Assembly: GCA_964543475.1 (NCBI GenBank)
Contig: CAZIYJ010000010.1
Span: 40,577 to 104,576 of the forward strand
Direction of reading: 5' to 3'
DNA: 64,000 nt
DNA from: JAYSYM01 sp964543475
GTDB taxonomy: Bacteria > Bdellovibrionota > Bdellovibrionia > Bdellovibrionales > JAMPXM01
How positions within the stretch are numbered: position 1 is the first letter of the stretch; each line of letters begins with the position of its first letter. The position numbers and the translations under genes were made by a program. Below the pieces are notes generated by a model, which saw nothing but the letters and a program-made list of their open reading frames with translations, did not search any database and was not told the origin of the DNA. This document shows positions 1 to 8,791 of the stretch, one piece after another.

Positions 1-128
1 GGTACATCGAACTCTTCTTGAAAGCGTCTTAAAAGTTCTGATGCAGCTGACGGCGGAGTAAATTCTGCCTGAAACAACATTTGAAGCGCCAACTCGCGCG
101 CTCGTCTTCTTGCTCCCACTTTTTCCAT
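1..128 (-). CDS. nusB: Transcription antitermination factor NusB, N-terminal part (runs off the window)
   Basis: The minus-strand frame starting at 128 reads MEKVGARRRARELALQMLFQ and continues past the window edge. This is the typical NusB opening: basic RRRARE followed by the first helix ALQMLFQAE. NusB binds boxA RNA with S10 (NusE) and supports antitermination of rRNA operons. It starts one base after the nrdR stop, so the two are probably cotranscribed, and nrdR-nusB proximity is common in bacteria. Only about 42 codons are visible, so the call rests on this N-terminus and on the neighbour. Confidence 0.85.
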   Translation of the reverse strand, partial: MEKVGARRRARELALQMLFQAEFTPPSAASELLRRFQEEFDV

Positions 129-129
129 T

Positions 130-609
130 TTATAACTCGAAATCTTGGTTTGGGTTTGGACTTTTCAATGCACTCTCGAGCGATGAGACGAACTCTTTAA
201 CATCTTTAAAGTCTTGGTAAACGCTTGCGAACCGCACATAAGCAACGTGATCTAACAAACGAATTTCTTTGATCACTTTTTGTCCGATTGATGCTGCCGG
301 AACTTCTCGCTCTGGGCGACTCAAAACCCATTTTCCCACGCGATCAACCAACTGTTCGATCTGAGCAAGACTAATTGGTCGTTTCTGACAAGCAGCTTGG
401 ATTCCTCGAAGTACTTTTTCTTCAAGGAATGGTTCGCGGCGGCCGTCTTTTTTAACGACCATCGGAAACACCTTCACCATCTCTTCGCTAGTTGTGAAGC
501 GGCCTTTGCACTCCATGCATTCGCGGCGGCGACGAATTTCTTCGCCACTTTGCTGAACCCGAGTATCAAGCACTCGGTCTTCTTGATGACCACAAAAAGG
601 ACACTTCAT
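130..609 (-). CDS. nrdR: NrdR transcriptional repressor of ribonucleotide reductase genes
   Basis: The 159-residue protein has the usual NrdR length. A zinc ribbon uses C3, C6, C31 and C34 (CPFC and CMEC), and an ATP-cone domain follows from about residue 49 to 139. NrdR represses nrd operons through NrdR boxes when dATP is bound. No Shine-Dalgarno sequence precedes the ATG. A sigma70-type promoter (see 616-644) places the start of transcription at about the A of the ATG, so the mRNA may be leaderless. nusB follows one base after the stop. No nrd gene or NrdR box pair was seen here. Confidence 0.97.
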   Translation of the reverse strand: MKCPFCGHQEDRVLDTRVQQSGEEIRRRRECMECKGRFTTSEEMVKVFPMVVKKDGRREPFLEEKVLRGIQAACQKRPISLAQIEQLVDRVGKWVLSRPEREVPAASIGQKVIKEIRLLDHVAYVRFASVYQDFKDVKEFVSSLESALKSPNPNQDFEL

Positions 610-615
610 GGCCGC

Positions 616-644
616 ACTCTAGGCGAGAATACTCATCGCGTCAA
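616..644 (-). promoter_or_regulatory. Sigma70-type promoter of nrdR
   Basis: On the minus strand TTGACG (639-644) and TAGAGT (616-621) are separated by 17 bases. The expected start point, about 7 bases below the -10 box, falls at 609, the first base of the nrdR ATG. This suggests a leaderless transcript. Confidence 0.6.
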
Positions 645-737
645 CAGAGCGGAAATGTCTGATTTTGCAGCGAAAACAGGCTTGTGACATCACGCAAAAC
701 GCGATATTCCTCAGGTATCAGTTTTTGAGGAGGACTC

Positions 738-1481
738 ATGCGCACACCATCGATTCTTACAGCATTGTTTTTAGCGTTAATTTTCTCTCCCAATGTTTGG
801 GCCCAAGATGACGGCCTCGGTGCAGTTGAGGTCACTGATACCCCTTACAATCCGGCTCCCACTTACAGCCAACGATCAGGAACTCCCGTCGTCGGTCGAA
901 AAGCAGCCGCTAAATACATGCCGACTCGCAATCCTAATCAAGAAGTTCAAGTTGTTGGAGAACAATCACCGGCAGCTGTTTCAAGCGGTACCGGAATGGA
1001 CTCTGACTCTCACTACTTAGCAGTTCACATTGGCGGCTTTGTTTCTGACACGGCTTACAAGTGGGGCTCTCCAAATTCTCAAAAAGATGTTGGTAACTTA
1101 AATATCGGTGTTACTTACCGACTCGGTGAATGGATCAACTCTGCTGATTTCGCGATGAGAATCGATTACTCAACTTACGAAGTTCGAAATCAAGCGGCGA
1201 GTAAACTCTCATTCCTTCCAGTGATTATGTTCCCAGACGCTTCTAGCAAGTTTCCACTCTATTTCGGAGTCGGTGCTGGCGTTGGTGTTTTCGTAAAACA
1301 ACTTGGCGGAGAATCTGCTCTCGCCGTTGATTACCAGTTACTTCTTGGCGCACGATTTTTTGACCTCTTCAATAACGCTGGCTTCTTCGTCGAGGCGGGT
1401 TTAAAGAATCACTTAATGATGCTAAGTGATGGTCAGTTCAATGGAACGTTCGTCGCCGTTGGCTCAGTGTTCACTTTCTAA
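738..1481 (+). CDS. Secreted outer-membrane beta-barrel protein, unknown function
   Basis: The 247-residue protein begins with a signal peptide (residues 1-22, cleavage after VWA) and has a strong AGGAGG ribosome site before the ATG. After a low-complexity linker rich in Pro, Ser and Gln (23-90), the rest alternates polar and aromatic residues and ends in SVFTF. That terminal Phe is the usual outer-membrane insertion signal. A small 8-10 strand barrel is the likely fold. The gene is divergent from nrdR and precedes an rRNA methyltransferase without obvious functional connection. I do not recognise a named family. Confidence 0.75.
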   Translation: MRTPSILTALFLALIFSPNVWAQDDGLGAVEVTDTPYNPAPTYSQRSGTPVVGRKAAAKYMPTRNPNQEVQVVGEQSPAAVSSGTGMDSDSHYLAVHIGGFVSDTAYKWGSPNSQKDVGNLNIGVTYRLGEWINSADFAMRIDYSTYEVRNQAASKLSFLPVIMFPDASSKFPLYFGVGAGVGVFVKQLGGESALAVDYQLLLGARFFDLFNNAGFFVEAGLKNHLMMLSDGQFNGTFVAVGSVFTF

Positions 1482-1509
1482 ATAACTTGTTGGCCAGAAA
1501 AGAAGGCGG

Positions 1510-2754
1510 ATGAAAAAGTCTGTTCAAAAACTTCACCGCCCTATTCAGCTGGCTATCGTCGAATCCCTCCACCAGGTTTTCGACGATGGCATCTATGCCG
1601 ACAAAGTTATCGAACGACAATTTAAATCACATCGTGAGTGGGGATCGCGCGACCGCAAACAAATTGCCGAAACCATTTACGAAATGGTTCGCTGGCGTAG
1701 GCTAATATCGTTTTGCATGGGCGAAGCGATTGGTAGCGACCACCCGTCTCTCTGGAAAGCCCTTGGCGTTTACAAAGTGATTTCTCACAAAGGTGATGAG
1801 GCCTCACTTCGCGATATGTTGTGGAGCATTCAGGAATGGCAGGGTCTAAAGTTTAAAGATATTCTTGAGAAACGAATTCAAGCCGACAAATACCCCGCAG
1901 TACGCGAATCTGTTTCGGACTGGCTTTATGAACTCGGCAAAACTGAATTGGGCGACAAGTGGGATGACTATCTCTCTCACTTAAACAAACAGGCTCCAGT
2001 TTTCATTCGCGCCAACCGACTTAAAACCGATCGCGAAAAAGTTCGCCAAGAATTAGGCAAAGAACTCATCGAGACAGAAATTGTTGAAGAGTTGCCAGAT
2101 GCTTTAAGACTTGTTGAGCGAAAAAACGTTCATGCAACTGAGGCATTCAAAAAGGGCCATTTCGAAATGCAAGATGGCGCAAGCCAACAAGTGGCTCCAC
2201 TCCTTGAGCTCGAGCCAGGTATGCGAGTCATCGACGCTTGCGCTGGGGCCGGCGGCAAAACTTTGCACATTGCTTCGTACCTAAAAAACAAAGGTAAGAT
2301 CATCGCTCTTGATGTGAATGATTTAAAACTTGCGGAGCTAAAACGACGAGCCGCTCGAAACGGCGTCGATGTGGTTGAAGCTAAACTCATTGATTCAACG
2401 AAAGTAATCAAACGCCTCGAAGACTCTGCTGATCGAGTGCTTCTTGATGTCCCATGCTCAGGCCTAGGTGTTTTGCGGCGTAATCCCGACACCAAGTGGA
2501 AACTCAACCAAGAACACCTTGATGATATGCGAGCCCTTCAACAAGAGATTCTCAGCTCTTATTCGCAGATGACCAAAAAAGGTGGCTTGCTGGTTTATGC
2601 AACCTGCAGCGTTTTACCCTCTGAGAATGAGAAACAGGTAGAAAAGTTCTTATCGGCTAATCCTGGCTGGGAAAAAGTTTCAGAAAAGAAGTTCATTCCA
2701 GGCGAGCATGGCTTCGATGGATTCTACGCTTGCTCTCTTCGCCGACTTAGCTAA
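1510..2754 (+). CDS. RsmB/NOP-family rRNA m5C methyltransferase
   Basis: 414 residues. An N-terminal NusB-like RNA-binding region (about 1-140) is followed by the Rossmann methyltransferase core. The SAM motif DACAGAGGKT lies near residue 240, DVPCSGLGVLRRNPD near 313, and YATCSVLPSENE near 362. The two cysteines (PCS and TCS) are the catalytic and release cysteines of the family. Members methylate C5 of cytosine in 16S rRNA (RsmB acts on C967) using SAM. The close RsmB-like layout makes rsmB plausible, but RsmF-like paralogues exist, so no symbol is given. It lies 28 bases after the outer-membrane protein gene. Confidence 0.88.
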   Translation: MKKSVQKLHRPIQLAIVESLHQVFDDGIYADKVIERQFKSHREWGSRDRKQIAETIYEMVRWRRLISFCMGEAIGSDHPSLWKALGVYKVISHKGDEASLRDMLWSIQEWQGLKFKDILEKRIQADKYPAVRESVSDWLYELGKTELGDKWDDYLSHLNKQAPVFIRANRLKTDREKVRQELGKELIETEIVEELPDALRLVERKNVHATEAFKKGHFEMQDGASQQVAPLLELEPGMRVIDACAGAGGKTLHIASYLKNKGKIIALDVNDLKLAELKRRAARNGVDVVEAKLIDSTKVIKRLEDSADRVLLDVPCSGLGVLRRNPDTKWKLNQEHLDDMRALQQEILSSYSQMTKKGGLLVYATCSVLPSENEKQVEKFLSANPGWEKVSEKKFIPGEHGFDGFYACSLRRLS

Positions 2755-2765
2755 AACTCCGCGCC

Positions 2766-3173
2766 ATGAAAACACTAATACTTGCTCTAGCTCTTACCTT
2801 CGTTTCTCAATTCGCGCTCGCTACCCCTCAGACAACTGAATTCAACTGCAAAGTTGCCAAAGTTGTCGACGGCGGAAACTTTGAAAACGAGCACGATTTT
2901 ACATTTGCTGACTACCCGCACATCGCTTACTCAAGCAACACACCTGATGGAAAAACTTTAATCGTAGGTGCATTGTCGTTCTCTGAAAAAGATGAGAGCC
3001 AATCATCAGAGATCACCGAAGAGAACCTTGAGAACATGTCATTTGTTTCGGCGGTACCTGAAGAAAGCGGCCAAATCTTCTTTTTAGTCGTAACCGGCGC
3101 CAAAGGAAGATTTCTCTATCACTCACAAGAGCTCGAAGCTCCTGTTGAAGTAGCGCAACTTACCTGCGAGTAA
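2766..3173 (+). CDS. Small secreted protein, unknown function
   Basis: 135 residues with a signal peptide (1-19, cleavage after FALA). The mature part is acidic, has two Cys (near residues 28 and 134) that could form a disulphide joining the ends, and otherwise shows a mixed beta pattern. It begins 11 bases after the methyltransferase stop without a strong ribosome site, so translation may be coupled. It converges on the LysR gene with only 6 bases between the stops. I do not recognise the family. Confidence 0.65.
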   Translation: MKTLILALALTFVSQFALATPQTTEFNCKVAKVVDGGNFENEHDFTFADYPHIAYSSNTPDGKTLIVGALSFSEKDESQSSEITEENLENMSFVSAVPEESGQIFFLVVTGAKGRFLYHSQELEAPVEVAQLTCE

Positions 3174-3179
3174 GTCTTT

Positions 3180-4085
3180 TTAAGTCGCTGAGACGGCTGG
3201 CTTGATCGCGTTAAAGAACATGTCGTAGATCTGCTGGCTGTCTGTGTTTTTACGAGCGTAGAACATAATCGGTACGTCGAATTTAAAATCTTCAACATCA
3301 ACCGCACTCATGCGACCTGCGCGAACTTGTTTACGAATCGAGTGAGCCGGCAAAAAGCCCCAGCCTAATCCTGATTCGATCACTCTCTTAACAGTGCCAA
3401 CGTTGTTTGATTCAAACACCGGCTTAAGCTTTACATTTGCTTTCATAGCTTCGTTTCCGATTTGCTTTTCGAATCCAAAATAGCGCTCAGTAAAACGAAT
3501 GAGTGGGCGAGTATTTAAATCTTTAAACGGAATTGAGCTTGGTACTCCAACATCTTTACCTGACGTCACAAGCCACATCTCATCGCGCATCACTGTTTTC
3601 ACATCAAATGCAGAAACATCTGCGCCGTATTCTTTTGCGATATCAGGAAGAATTGCGCAATCAAGTTGTCCTGCCTGAAGTGCTTTGAAAACTTGTTCGC
3701 CGTCTTCGTACATCAATGAAATTGTGAGCTTCAAATTGTATTTTAAGAATGTTCCGACAAGTGGGCTGATCAGGTACATGCCAAGTGAGTTTAATGTTCC
3801 CACTCGCAAGTTTCCTTGCATTCCCTCGCCCATCGTTTGAACTGCAACTTGCGCCTGCTGAGTCAGAGAGATGATTCGTTTTGCATAATCAAAAAGAAGT
3901 TGGCCTTGGGTTGTTGGCTTTGCGTGACGAGTACCGCGAGCTAATAAGTTCACACCAAGCTCTTCTTCAAGGTTTCGAATTTGTTGGCTGACGGCCGGCT
4001 GAGTGAGAAATAGCTTTTCTGCTGCCGCAGTCATGCTGCCTTCAGAAATAACGGTCGAGAATGTAATTAGCTGCTGTAAGTTCAT
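3180..4085 (-). CDS. LysR-family transcriptional regulator
   Basis: 301 residues, standard for the family. A winged helix-turn-helix at residues 3-62 carries the signature TAAAEKLFLTQPAVSQQIRN, and the effector-binding domain covers about 90-295. Such proteins bind as tetramers and usually control a divergent neighbour. Here the divergent gene is the secreted single-membrane-segment protein at 4184, a possible target. The effector cannot be read from the sequence. A GGAGC-like ribosome site precedes the ATG. Confidence 0.93.
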   Translation of the reverse strand: MNLQQLITFSTVISEGSMTAAAEKLFLTQPAVSQQIRNLEEELGVNLLARGTRHAKPTTQGQLLFDYAKRIISLTQQAQVAVQTMGEGMQGNLRVGTLNSLGMYLISPLVGTFLKYNLKLTISLMYEDGEQVFKALQAGQLDCAILPDIAKEYGADVSAFDVKTVMRDEMWLVTSGKDVGVPSSIPFKDLNTRPLIRFTERYFGFEKQIGNEAMKANVKLKPVFESNNVGTVKRVIESGLGWGFLPAHSIRKQVRAGRMSAVDVEDFKFDVPIMFYARKNTDSQQIYDMFFNAIKPAVSAT

Positions 4086-4145
4086 CGTTAGCTCCTAAAA
4101 TCACCCTATTCTATCAAGATCCCTGGGTCTATTTACAAGTCTCGT

Positions 4146-4176
4146 CTTGGCAGAAGGCCTAGCGCGTGGCTTAATA
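4146..4176 (+). promoter_or_regulatory. Candidate promoter giving a leaderless start for the 4184 gene
   Basis: TTGGCA near 4148 and an AT-rich TTAATAA segment ending about 6 bases before the ATG at 4184 are spaced about as expected. No Shine-Dalgarno is visible. The position resembles the nrdR promoter, where the start point falls at or next to the ATG. Weak on sequence alone. Confidence 0.35.
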
Positions 4177-4183
4177 ATCTCAT

Positions 4184-4900
4184 ATGCGCTTACTTCTTTT
4201 GACTCTCATCTTGTTACTCAGCCCACACGCCGCTGAAGCCAAGCTCTTCAAAAACGTCTATGTGAGCTTCGAACTTCCGAACGACTGGGACTGCGCCCTC
4301 GAAGGTACAGAGTGGGTCTGTCGGAACCAAAAAAATCCGCAAGCTGCTCGAGAAGCCGTAATTATTCTTACTGCTAAAGAGGCAGGTCCAGTTGATAACT
4401 TAAACGCCTACTTTGGGTACTTACGTGCGCCTCGCACTTTGACTGGCACCAACGGAGCACCTTCACAATCTCAGATCTTGCAGGTGAAGAATCGTGTGAT
4501 CTCAAATCATCCCTGGGTAGACGGAATGCACTTGGGCAGCGAAATTCAGAACTACTACTCTCGCTATCTTGCGACCACCAAAGACTCGCTTGGAATCTTA
4601 GTCACACTTTCCGCGCATCGGCTTCATTATAAAAAGTACGCAAACGACTTCTTCAAAGCTGTTGAAAGTTTGAAAGTTCTATCGACTAAGGGCTTGAACA
4701 CCGGCAACCCAGCCTATGGAATTCGCCCAGGCAGCGGCGGACAACTTGGGCCCGGCGGAAACTACATTCCACCTGACATGATGGACCCAGAACTCGACTC
4801 TCCTACTGAAGGGTCAGGCTCTAGCGATGCGCTAATGGGCGGAGCTCTCCTGCTAATCGCAGCCGGTATTTACATATTCCTTAAGAAGCGTAAGAAGTAA
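4184..4900 (+). CDS. Exported protein with C-terminal membrane anchor, unknown function
   Basis: 238 residues. A signal peptide (1-19) precedes a globular part (20-165) with two Cys (near residues 37 and 46). A Gly/Pro-rich linker (about 175-210) and one hydrophobic helix (about 216-232) follow, ending in the basic KKRKK tail. This sortase-like or rhombosortase-like order (linker, helix, basic tail) suggests an exported domain tethered in the inner membrane. A rhomboid protease is encoded at 10567, but no link is shown. The gene is divergent from lysR. Confidence 0.7.
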   Translation: MRLLLLTLILLLSPHAAEAKLFKNVYVSFELPNDWDCALEGTEWVCRNQKNPQAAREAVIILTAKEAGPVDNLNAYFGYLRAPRTLTGTNGAPSQSQILQVKNRVISNHPWVDGMHLGSEIQNYYSRYLATTKDSLGILVTLSAHRLHYKKYANDFFKAVESLKVLSTKGLNTGNPAYGIRPGSGGQLGPGGNYIPPDMMDPELDSPTEGSGSSDALMGGALLLIAAGIYIFLKKRKK

Positions 4901-4960
4901 AAATTCTAAGCGAGGCTTCCTCGACTACTCTGCGCACCACTTCGTGGTTAATATGGTCCC

Positions 4961-5287
4961 ATGCCATTACAGAGTACAGAATCAGTCCTAAAGTTCATTC
5001 AAACGGCCTACCAAACGATCGACAGCTTAAATCTCTCGATGGAAATGTTGTTAGCAATCGCAGCCGTCGTGACGATCGCATTCTTGTTTGCGATGCGAGA
5101 ATTGGCTGCATGGTTTTTTAAAATTGATGATCTAAAGCGAGACATCCGCTCGCTCGAAGTTGGAATCGCGCGCCTTGAAGGCGAAATCAAATCGCTTCAA
5201 TCAAATGAAGCTGGCTCACTGAATGAGCCCACTGCGGCTGCAGCTTCACACCTACGCCGCGTCGAACAGTTCCCCATTAATCACTGA
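4961..5287 (+). CDS. Small membrane protein with coiled coil
   Basis: 108 residues. A hydrophobic segment spans about residues 24-48, followed by a short coiled coil (about 55-85, heptads such as LKRDIRSLEVGIARLEGEI). No Shine-Dalgarno is present; a TAATAT box ends 6 bases before the ATG, again compatible with a leaderless mRNA. The stop codon lies inside the left arm of a perfect hairpin (5284-5308). Family and function are unknown. Confidence 0.6.
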   Translation: MPLQSTESVLKFIQTAYQTIDSLNLSMEMLLAIAAVVTIAFLFAMRELAAWFFKIDDLKRDIRSLEVGIARLEGEIKSLQSNEAGSLNEPTAAAASHLRRVEQFPINH

Positions 5288-5337
5288 TTTAGCATGACGC
5301 TAAATCAGCGCGTAGCCCGAAGGGACAAGTACAGGAT
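5284..5337. repeat. Compound hairpin after the 4961 gene
   Basis: A perfect 10-bp stem CTGATTTAGC / GCTAAATCAG with a 5-base loop lies at 5284-5308 and overlaps the stop codon. It is followed by a second dyad in which CGCGTA and TACGCG enclose about 24 bases, ending near 5343. There is no long T run on either strand. It could work as a terminator for two convergent genes or be a dispersed REP-like element. Confidence 0.55.
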
Positions 5338-5344
5338 GTACGCG

Positions 5345-6778
5345 TCACTGATACTCAGACGCTCTCTTGATCGTAACGGTTGCACCCTTAATAGCCTTTA
5401 GCTGTGGTGCAACTTCCGCAGACGAATAGACAACCATCTTTACGTTTGATGGATCAATATACTTCTTAATTGCCTTGTTAACATCGGATGCTGAAACGTC
5501 AGCGAGATCGCTTAAGTAATTTCGAAGATAGCTATCAGAGATTCCGTAAACTCGCAGAACCATCAAATTAAATGCGAGCTTCTCGGCAGTTTCGATCGAT
5601 GTCGGGAACATTCCCGCTAAATATCCTTTTGCCTGCTCCACTTCAGCCGGCGTCACGCCTTTATCGGTGAATGCACGAACGATTCCCATCGACTCTTCGA
5701 TTGTTTTTCCGAGAGTTTGATTTTTGGTAAATGTCGAGATTTCAAATGCCCCTTGCCCTTGCCGAGCGTCGAAGCCAGAAGAAATTGAATAGGTCAGACC
5801 TAAATCTCTTCGAACATGATTCACCAAGCGACTTGAAAACGCTCCGCCCAATATTGTATTGGCAATTCGAAGAGTTAAAAAGTCAGGGTTATTTCTGCGA
5901 ATACCAGGGTGACCAATTCTGATTTGAGACTGAACTAAGCCTGGCTTATTCACCAAGACCGCTTGAATGCCTTGAACTTTCGGAACGTCAGGCAAAGCTG
6001 GAGCCGAAACTTTCTTTTGCTCCCATGCACCAAAAGCACTCTCTACCTTCTTTTTGATTTCTGGAGTCAGCTTCCCAACAACTGCTAAAATTGAATTGTT
6101 AGGTCTAAAGTATTTTAAATAATGCTGAATGATGAACTTGCGTCTGAGTTTCTCTACCGATGAAACAGTTCCGTTAACAGGCTTTGAATAAGGATGCCCC
6201 GATCCAAACAAAGTATCTTCCCATGCGAGATCGACAAACGCTTCTGGAGAATCAATGCGCTTACGAAGCTGAGCAATTGTTCTCTTGCTCGCGCGATTTA
6301 CTTCTTCTGCCGCAAATGAAGGTTGAGTGATGATCTCGCTGAATAAATTTAAAAGCGGATCAGCATCTGTAGAAAGTGCACTCGCTCCAAATAACGAATA
6401 GTCACTTGTTACAGATGCATTGAACTCAGCGCCGATGCTTGCGAGCTCATCAGCTAGCTGCGGAGCACTTCGCTTAGCAGTCCCCTGGTCAAGAAGGTCA
6501 GCTACAAAAGAAGTTAAACCGCTTGCTTCAGCAGGATCAGTACTCGAACCGCCTTTAACCAAAAGCGAATACGAAATATAAGGAAGAGATTCATCTTTGA
6601 TGTAGAGAATAGTCAGTCCATTCGACAAACTCTTTTCGTCAAACGACGGGAGTCTAAACGATGAACTTGGCTTGAAAACTTGGGTCGGCGAATTCGTACT
6701 CGGTGATGGGGTTCCGCAAGAGGCTGTAAAAGCGAGACAACTTAAAGCTAAGACTGATTTTCGGAAAGTGGTCTTCAT
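5345..6778 (-). CDS. M16-family peptidase homologue lacking the zinc motif (lipoprotein)
   Basis: 477 residues. The signal peptide ends in FTASC, a plausible lipobox with C21. Two M16 lobes follow. Where active members have HxxEH, this one has S90-F-V-A-D94, so the zinc site is lost. The C-terminal lobe keeps the SSRLxxxxR...LTYS segment with the Arg/Tyr pair that clamps substrate in the partner. Paired M16 proteins of this sort form heterodimers of one active and one inactive subunit. Its ATG lies one base after the stop of the active gene, with an AGGAGG site inside that gene. Confidence 0.88.
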   Translation of the reverse strand: MKTTFRKSVLALSCLAFTASCGTPSPSTNSPTQVFKPSSSFRLPSFDEKSLSNGLTILYIKDESLPYISYSLLVKGGSSTDPAEASGLTSFVADLLDQGTAKRSAPQLADELASIGAEFNASVTSDYSLFGASALSTDADPLLNLFSEIITQPSFAAEEVNRASKRTIAQLRKRIDSPEAFVDLAWEDTLFGSGHPYSKPVNGTVSSVEKLRRKFIIQHYLKYFRPNNSILAVVGKLTPEIKKKVESAFGAWEQKKVSAPALPDVPKVQGIQAVLVNKPGLVQSQIRIGHPGIRRNNPDFLTLRIANTILGGAFSSRLVNHVRRDLGLTYSISSGFDARQGQGAFEISTFTKNQTLGKTIEESMGIVRAFTDKGVTPAEVEQAKGYLAGMFPTSIETAEKLAFNLMVLRVYGISDSYLRNYLSDLADVSASDVNKAIKKYIDPSNVKMVVYSSAEVAPQLKAIKGATVTIKRASEYQ

Positions 6779-6779
6779 C

Positions 6780-8144
6780 TTACTGTCCTCCTTGTTGGCT
6801 AGGCACTAGAGTGATGGTGTTTGCGCGCTCAGGAGTTAAGTAAGTGTTGGCAACCTGCTTAATTTGATCTGCGGTTACTTTCTCGTAGCTTTCTAAATCT
6901 CTAAACAACTGCTCCCAATCACCAAAAAGAATTTCGTTTTGTGCAATTGCTTCTGCTTTTCCTGAAACTGTTTTTAGCTGAGACACATAGCTCTGGATAA
7001 TTTGCTTTTTAGCTTTCGCAAGTTCTTCAGGAGTTACGAGCTGATTGCGAGGGCGCCAAACTTCTGCCAGCAAAGCTTTTTGCACAGAGTCTGCCCCTTG
7101 ACCAGGCTTCAGGCTTGCGAAGACCTGGAAGATTCCGTGATCTTGAAGCGAGTAATTCGACGAACTTGCCGACGTTGCCGTTTGCTCTTTGTAAACTAGT
7201 CGCTTGTGCAAGCGACTAGAACTTCCCTGACCAAGAATATTCGAAAGCAAATCAAGCGGATAAACATCTGCGTGGCCCGCGGCCGGCGCTCGATACGCTA
7301 GCGCTACAGTTACGTTTTGCACAGGCTGCCGAATCAGTTGTCCACGGCCGCTTGCCTGTTGAGGCTCAGCCGCCAGAGTTCTTTTCGGAAGCTCTTGAGC
7401 AGGAATCTGGCTGTAATATTTTTGAATCAAACTCTTTGCTGCTGAAGATTTAAAATCTCCTGCGATCACAATCACTGCATTGTTTGGAGAATAGAAAGTT
7501 TTAAAAAACTGCTGCGCTTTCTCGACCGTAACAGCGTTTAAATCTTTCATGTAGCCAATCACCGGCCACTTATACGGATGTGCTCGGAACACCGTTGAGA
7601 ATATCCCCTCGCGAAGAAGACCCATCGGATTGTTATCAACTCTAAAACGTCGCTCTTCTTTTACAACTTCGCGCTCGCTTTTTAGATTGGCTTCAGTGAC
7701 TTGCAGATTCACCAAACGGTCAGCTTCCATATCAATGATAAGTTCGAGCTTCGCGCTAGGAAGATTTTCGTAGTAGCCAGTATAGTCGTGAGTTGTGAAA
7801 GCGTTATTCACAGCTCCGTTGCTCTGAAGAATTAAGTCGAACTGATCGCGAGAATATTTTTTAGTTCCGGTGAACATCATGTGCTCAAACAAGTGCGCAA
7901 GTCCGGTGAAACCGACTTCTTCGTGCTTTGATCCAACTCGAAACCAAGTGTTGTAGCTAATGATGGGAGCCGAGTGGTCTTCGTGAAGTAGAACAGTCAA
8001 ACCGTTAGGCAGAGTAAACTTCTCAACTTTGAATTTAATTTGAGAACTTAGGCTTTGCGCTGGAACTTCTGCCGCTTGAGATTGCGCTAAGAAAAATAAA
8101 ACACAACTGAACGCTGCTGCAACTAAAGACGAGGATAGCCTCAT
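6780..8144 (-). CDS. Zinc metallopeptidase of family M16 (pitrilysin/PqqL-like), secreted
   Basis: About 454 residues from the chosen start. A signal peptide (1-25, cleavage after SQAA) precedes an active-site H84-L-F-E-H88 followed by the distal Glu helix SEREVVKEERR. The second lobe carries the usual SSRLHKRLVY segment. The start at 8144 is preferred over an upstream ATG at 8171 because AAGGAGT lies 6 bases before it and a clean signal peptide begins there. The enzyme probably acts on peptides in the periplasm, together with the inactive partner encoded directly downstream. Confidence 0.92.
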   Translation of the reverse strand: MRLSSSLVAAAFSCVLFFLAQSQAAEVPAQSLSSQIKFKVEKFTLPNGLTVLLHEDHSAPIISYNTWFRVGSKHEEVGFTGLAHLFEHMMFTGTKKYSRDQFDLILQSNGAVNNAFTTHDYTGYYENLPSAKLELIIDMEADRLVNLQVTEANLKSEREVVKEERRFRVDNNPMGLLREGIFSTVFRAHPYKWPVIGYMKDLNAVTVEKAQQFFKTFYSPNNAVIVIAGDFKSSAAKSLIQKYYSQIPAQELPKRTLAAEPQQASGRGQLIRQPVQNVTVALAYRAPAAGHADVYPLDLLSNILGQGSSSRLHKRLVYKEQTATSASSSNYSLQDHGIFQVFASLKPGQGADSVQKALLAEVWRPRNQLVTPEELAKAKKQIIQSYVSQLKTVSGKAEAIAQNEILFGDWEQLFRDLESYEKVTADQIKQVANTYLTPERANTITLVPSQQGGQ

Positions 8145-8228
8145 TGAGACTCCTTCCATGAAGTACATCAAATAGTAGAAGGCTCAATTGTGACGTGGCT
8201 AAAAATGGCTGTCAACAGAGGGAGTTAG

Positions 8229-8747
8229 CTATTGAACGACGAAGTCGCTAAAGAAAATGTCTTTAACTACACCAGTCTTTAGATGCTGATTAAGAGTTAC
8301 AGCAATCTGGTCCTTAAGAAAAAGTTTACCTTGGATAGTTTCGACATCTCTGAACTCTTTGGCGTTCAAAATTCGAACGATGGCATCGCGAGCTGCCGGA
8401 TTGAGCTGCACAACTTCCTCAAATCCTTCTTCGTCTAGCATCTCGAGAGTCATTTCGACTCTCACTAAGCGTCTAGGATTACCAGATAGGTTAACTGTGA
8501 AAGGAGGAAGTGTGTAATTGATGGCAGGCTTTTGATCATTTGAATCGCGCTCAGCCTGCAATTGCTGATAGGCAGCTGGCTCTCGAAGAACCGCAGGAGC
8601 ATGACCCATCGTATTCTGATAGGTAAGGAAAGCACCACCGCCGACAACTGCGAAGTTGCCAGCAATCATAACGAAGACACCAATCTTCGCTAGATCAAAC
8701 TTCTTCTTGGGTTTGCCTTCCTGATCGTTTTCTTCTTGTACTGCCAT
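8229..8747 (-). CDS. fliL: FliL-family flagellar basal-body protein
   Basis: 172 residues. A charged N-terminus, one membrane helix (about 22-43) and a periplasmic FliL domain (about 75-172) can be seen. The domain contains the PFTVNL strand and the ending IFFSDFVVQ typical of the family. FliL sits around the stators and helps motor torque. No other flagellar gene is present in the window, so it is a lone copy. The upstream intergenic region holds two inverted repeats (8792-8840). Confidence 0.85.
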   Translation of the reverse strand: MAVQEENDQEGKPKKKFDLAKIGVFVMIAGNFAVVGGGAFLTYQNTMGHAPAVLREPAAYQQLQAERDSNDQKPAINYTLPPFTVNLSGNPRRLVRVEMTLEMLDEEGFEEVVQLNPAARDAIVRILNAKEFRDVETIQGKLFLKDQIAVTLNQHLKTGVVKDIFFSDFVVQ

Positions 8748-8791
8748 GTGTAACTTATCGGAACCTAGGCTAAGGCCTTAACTGGACCTCT

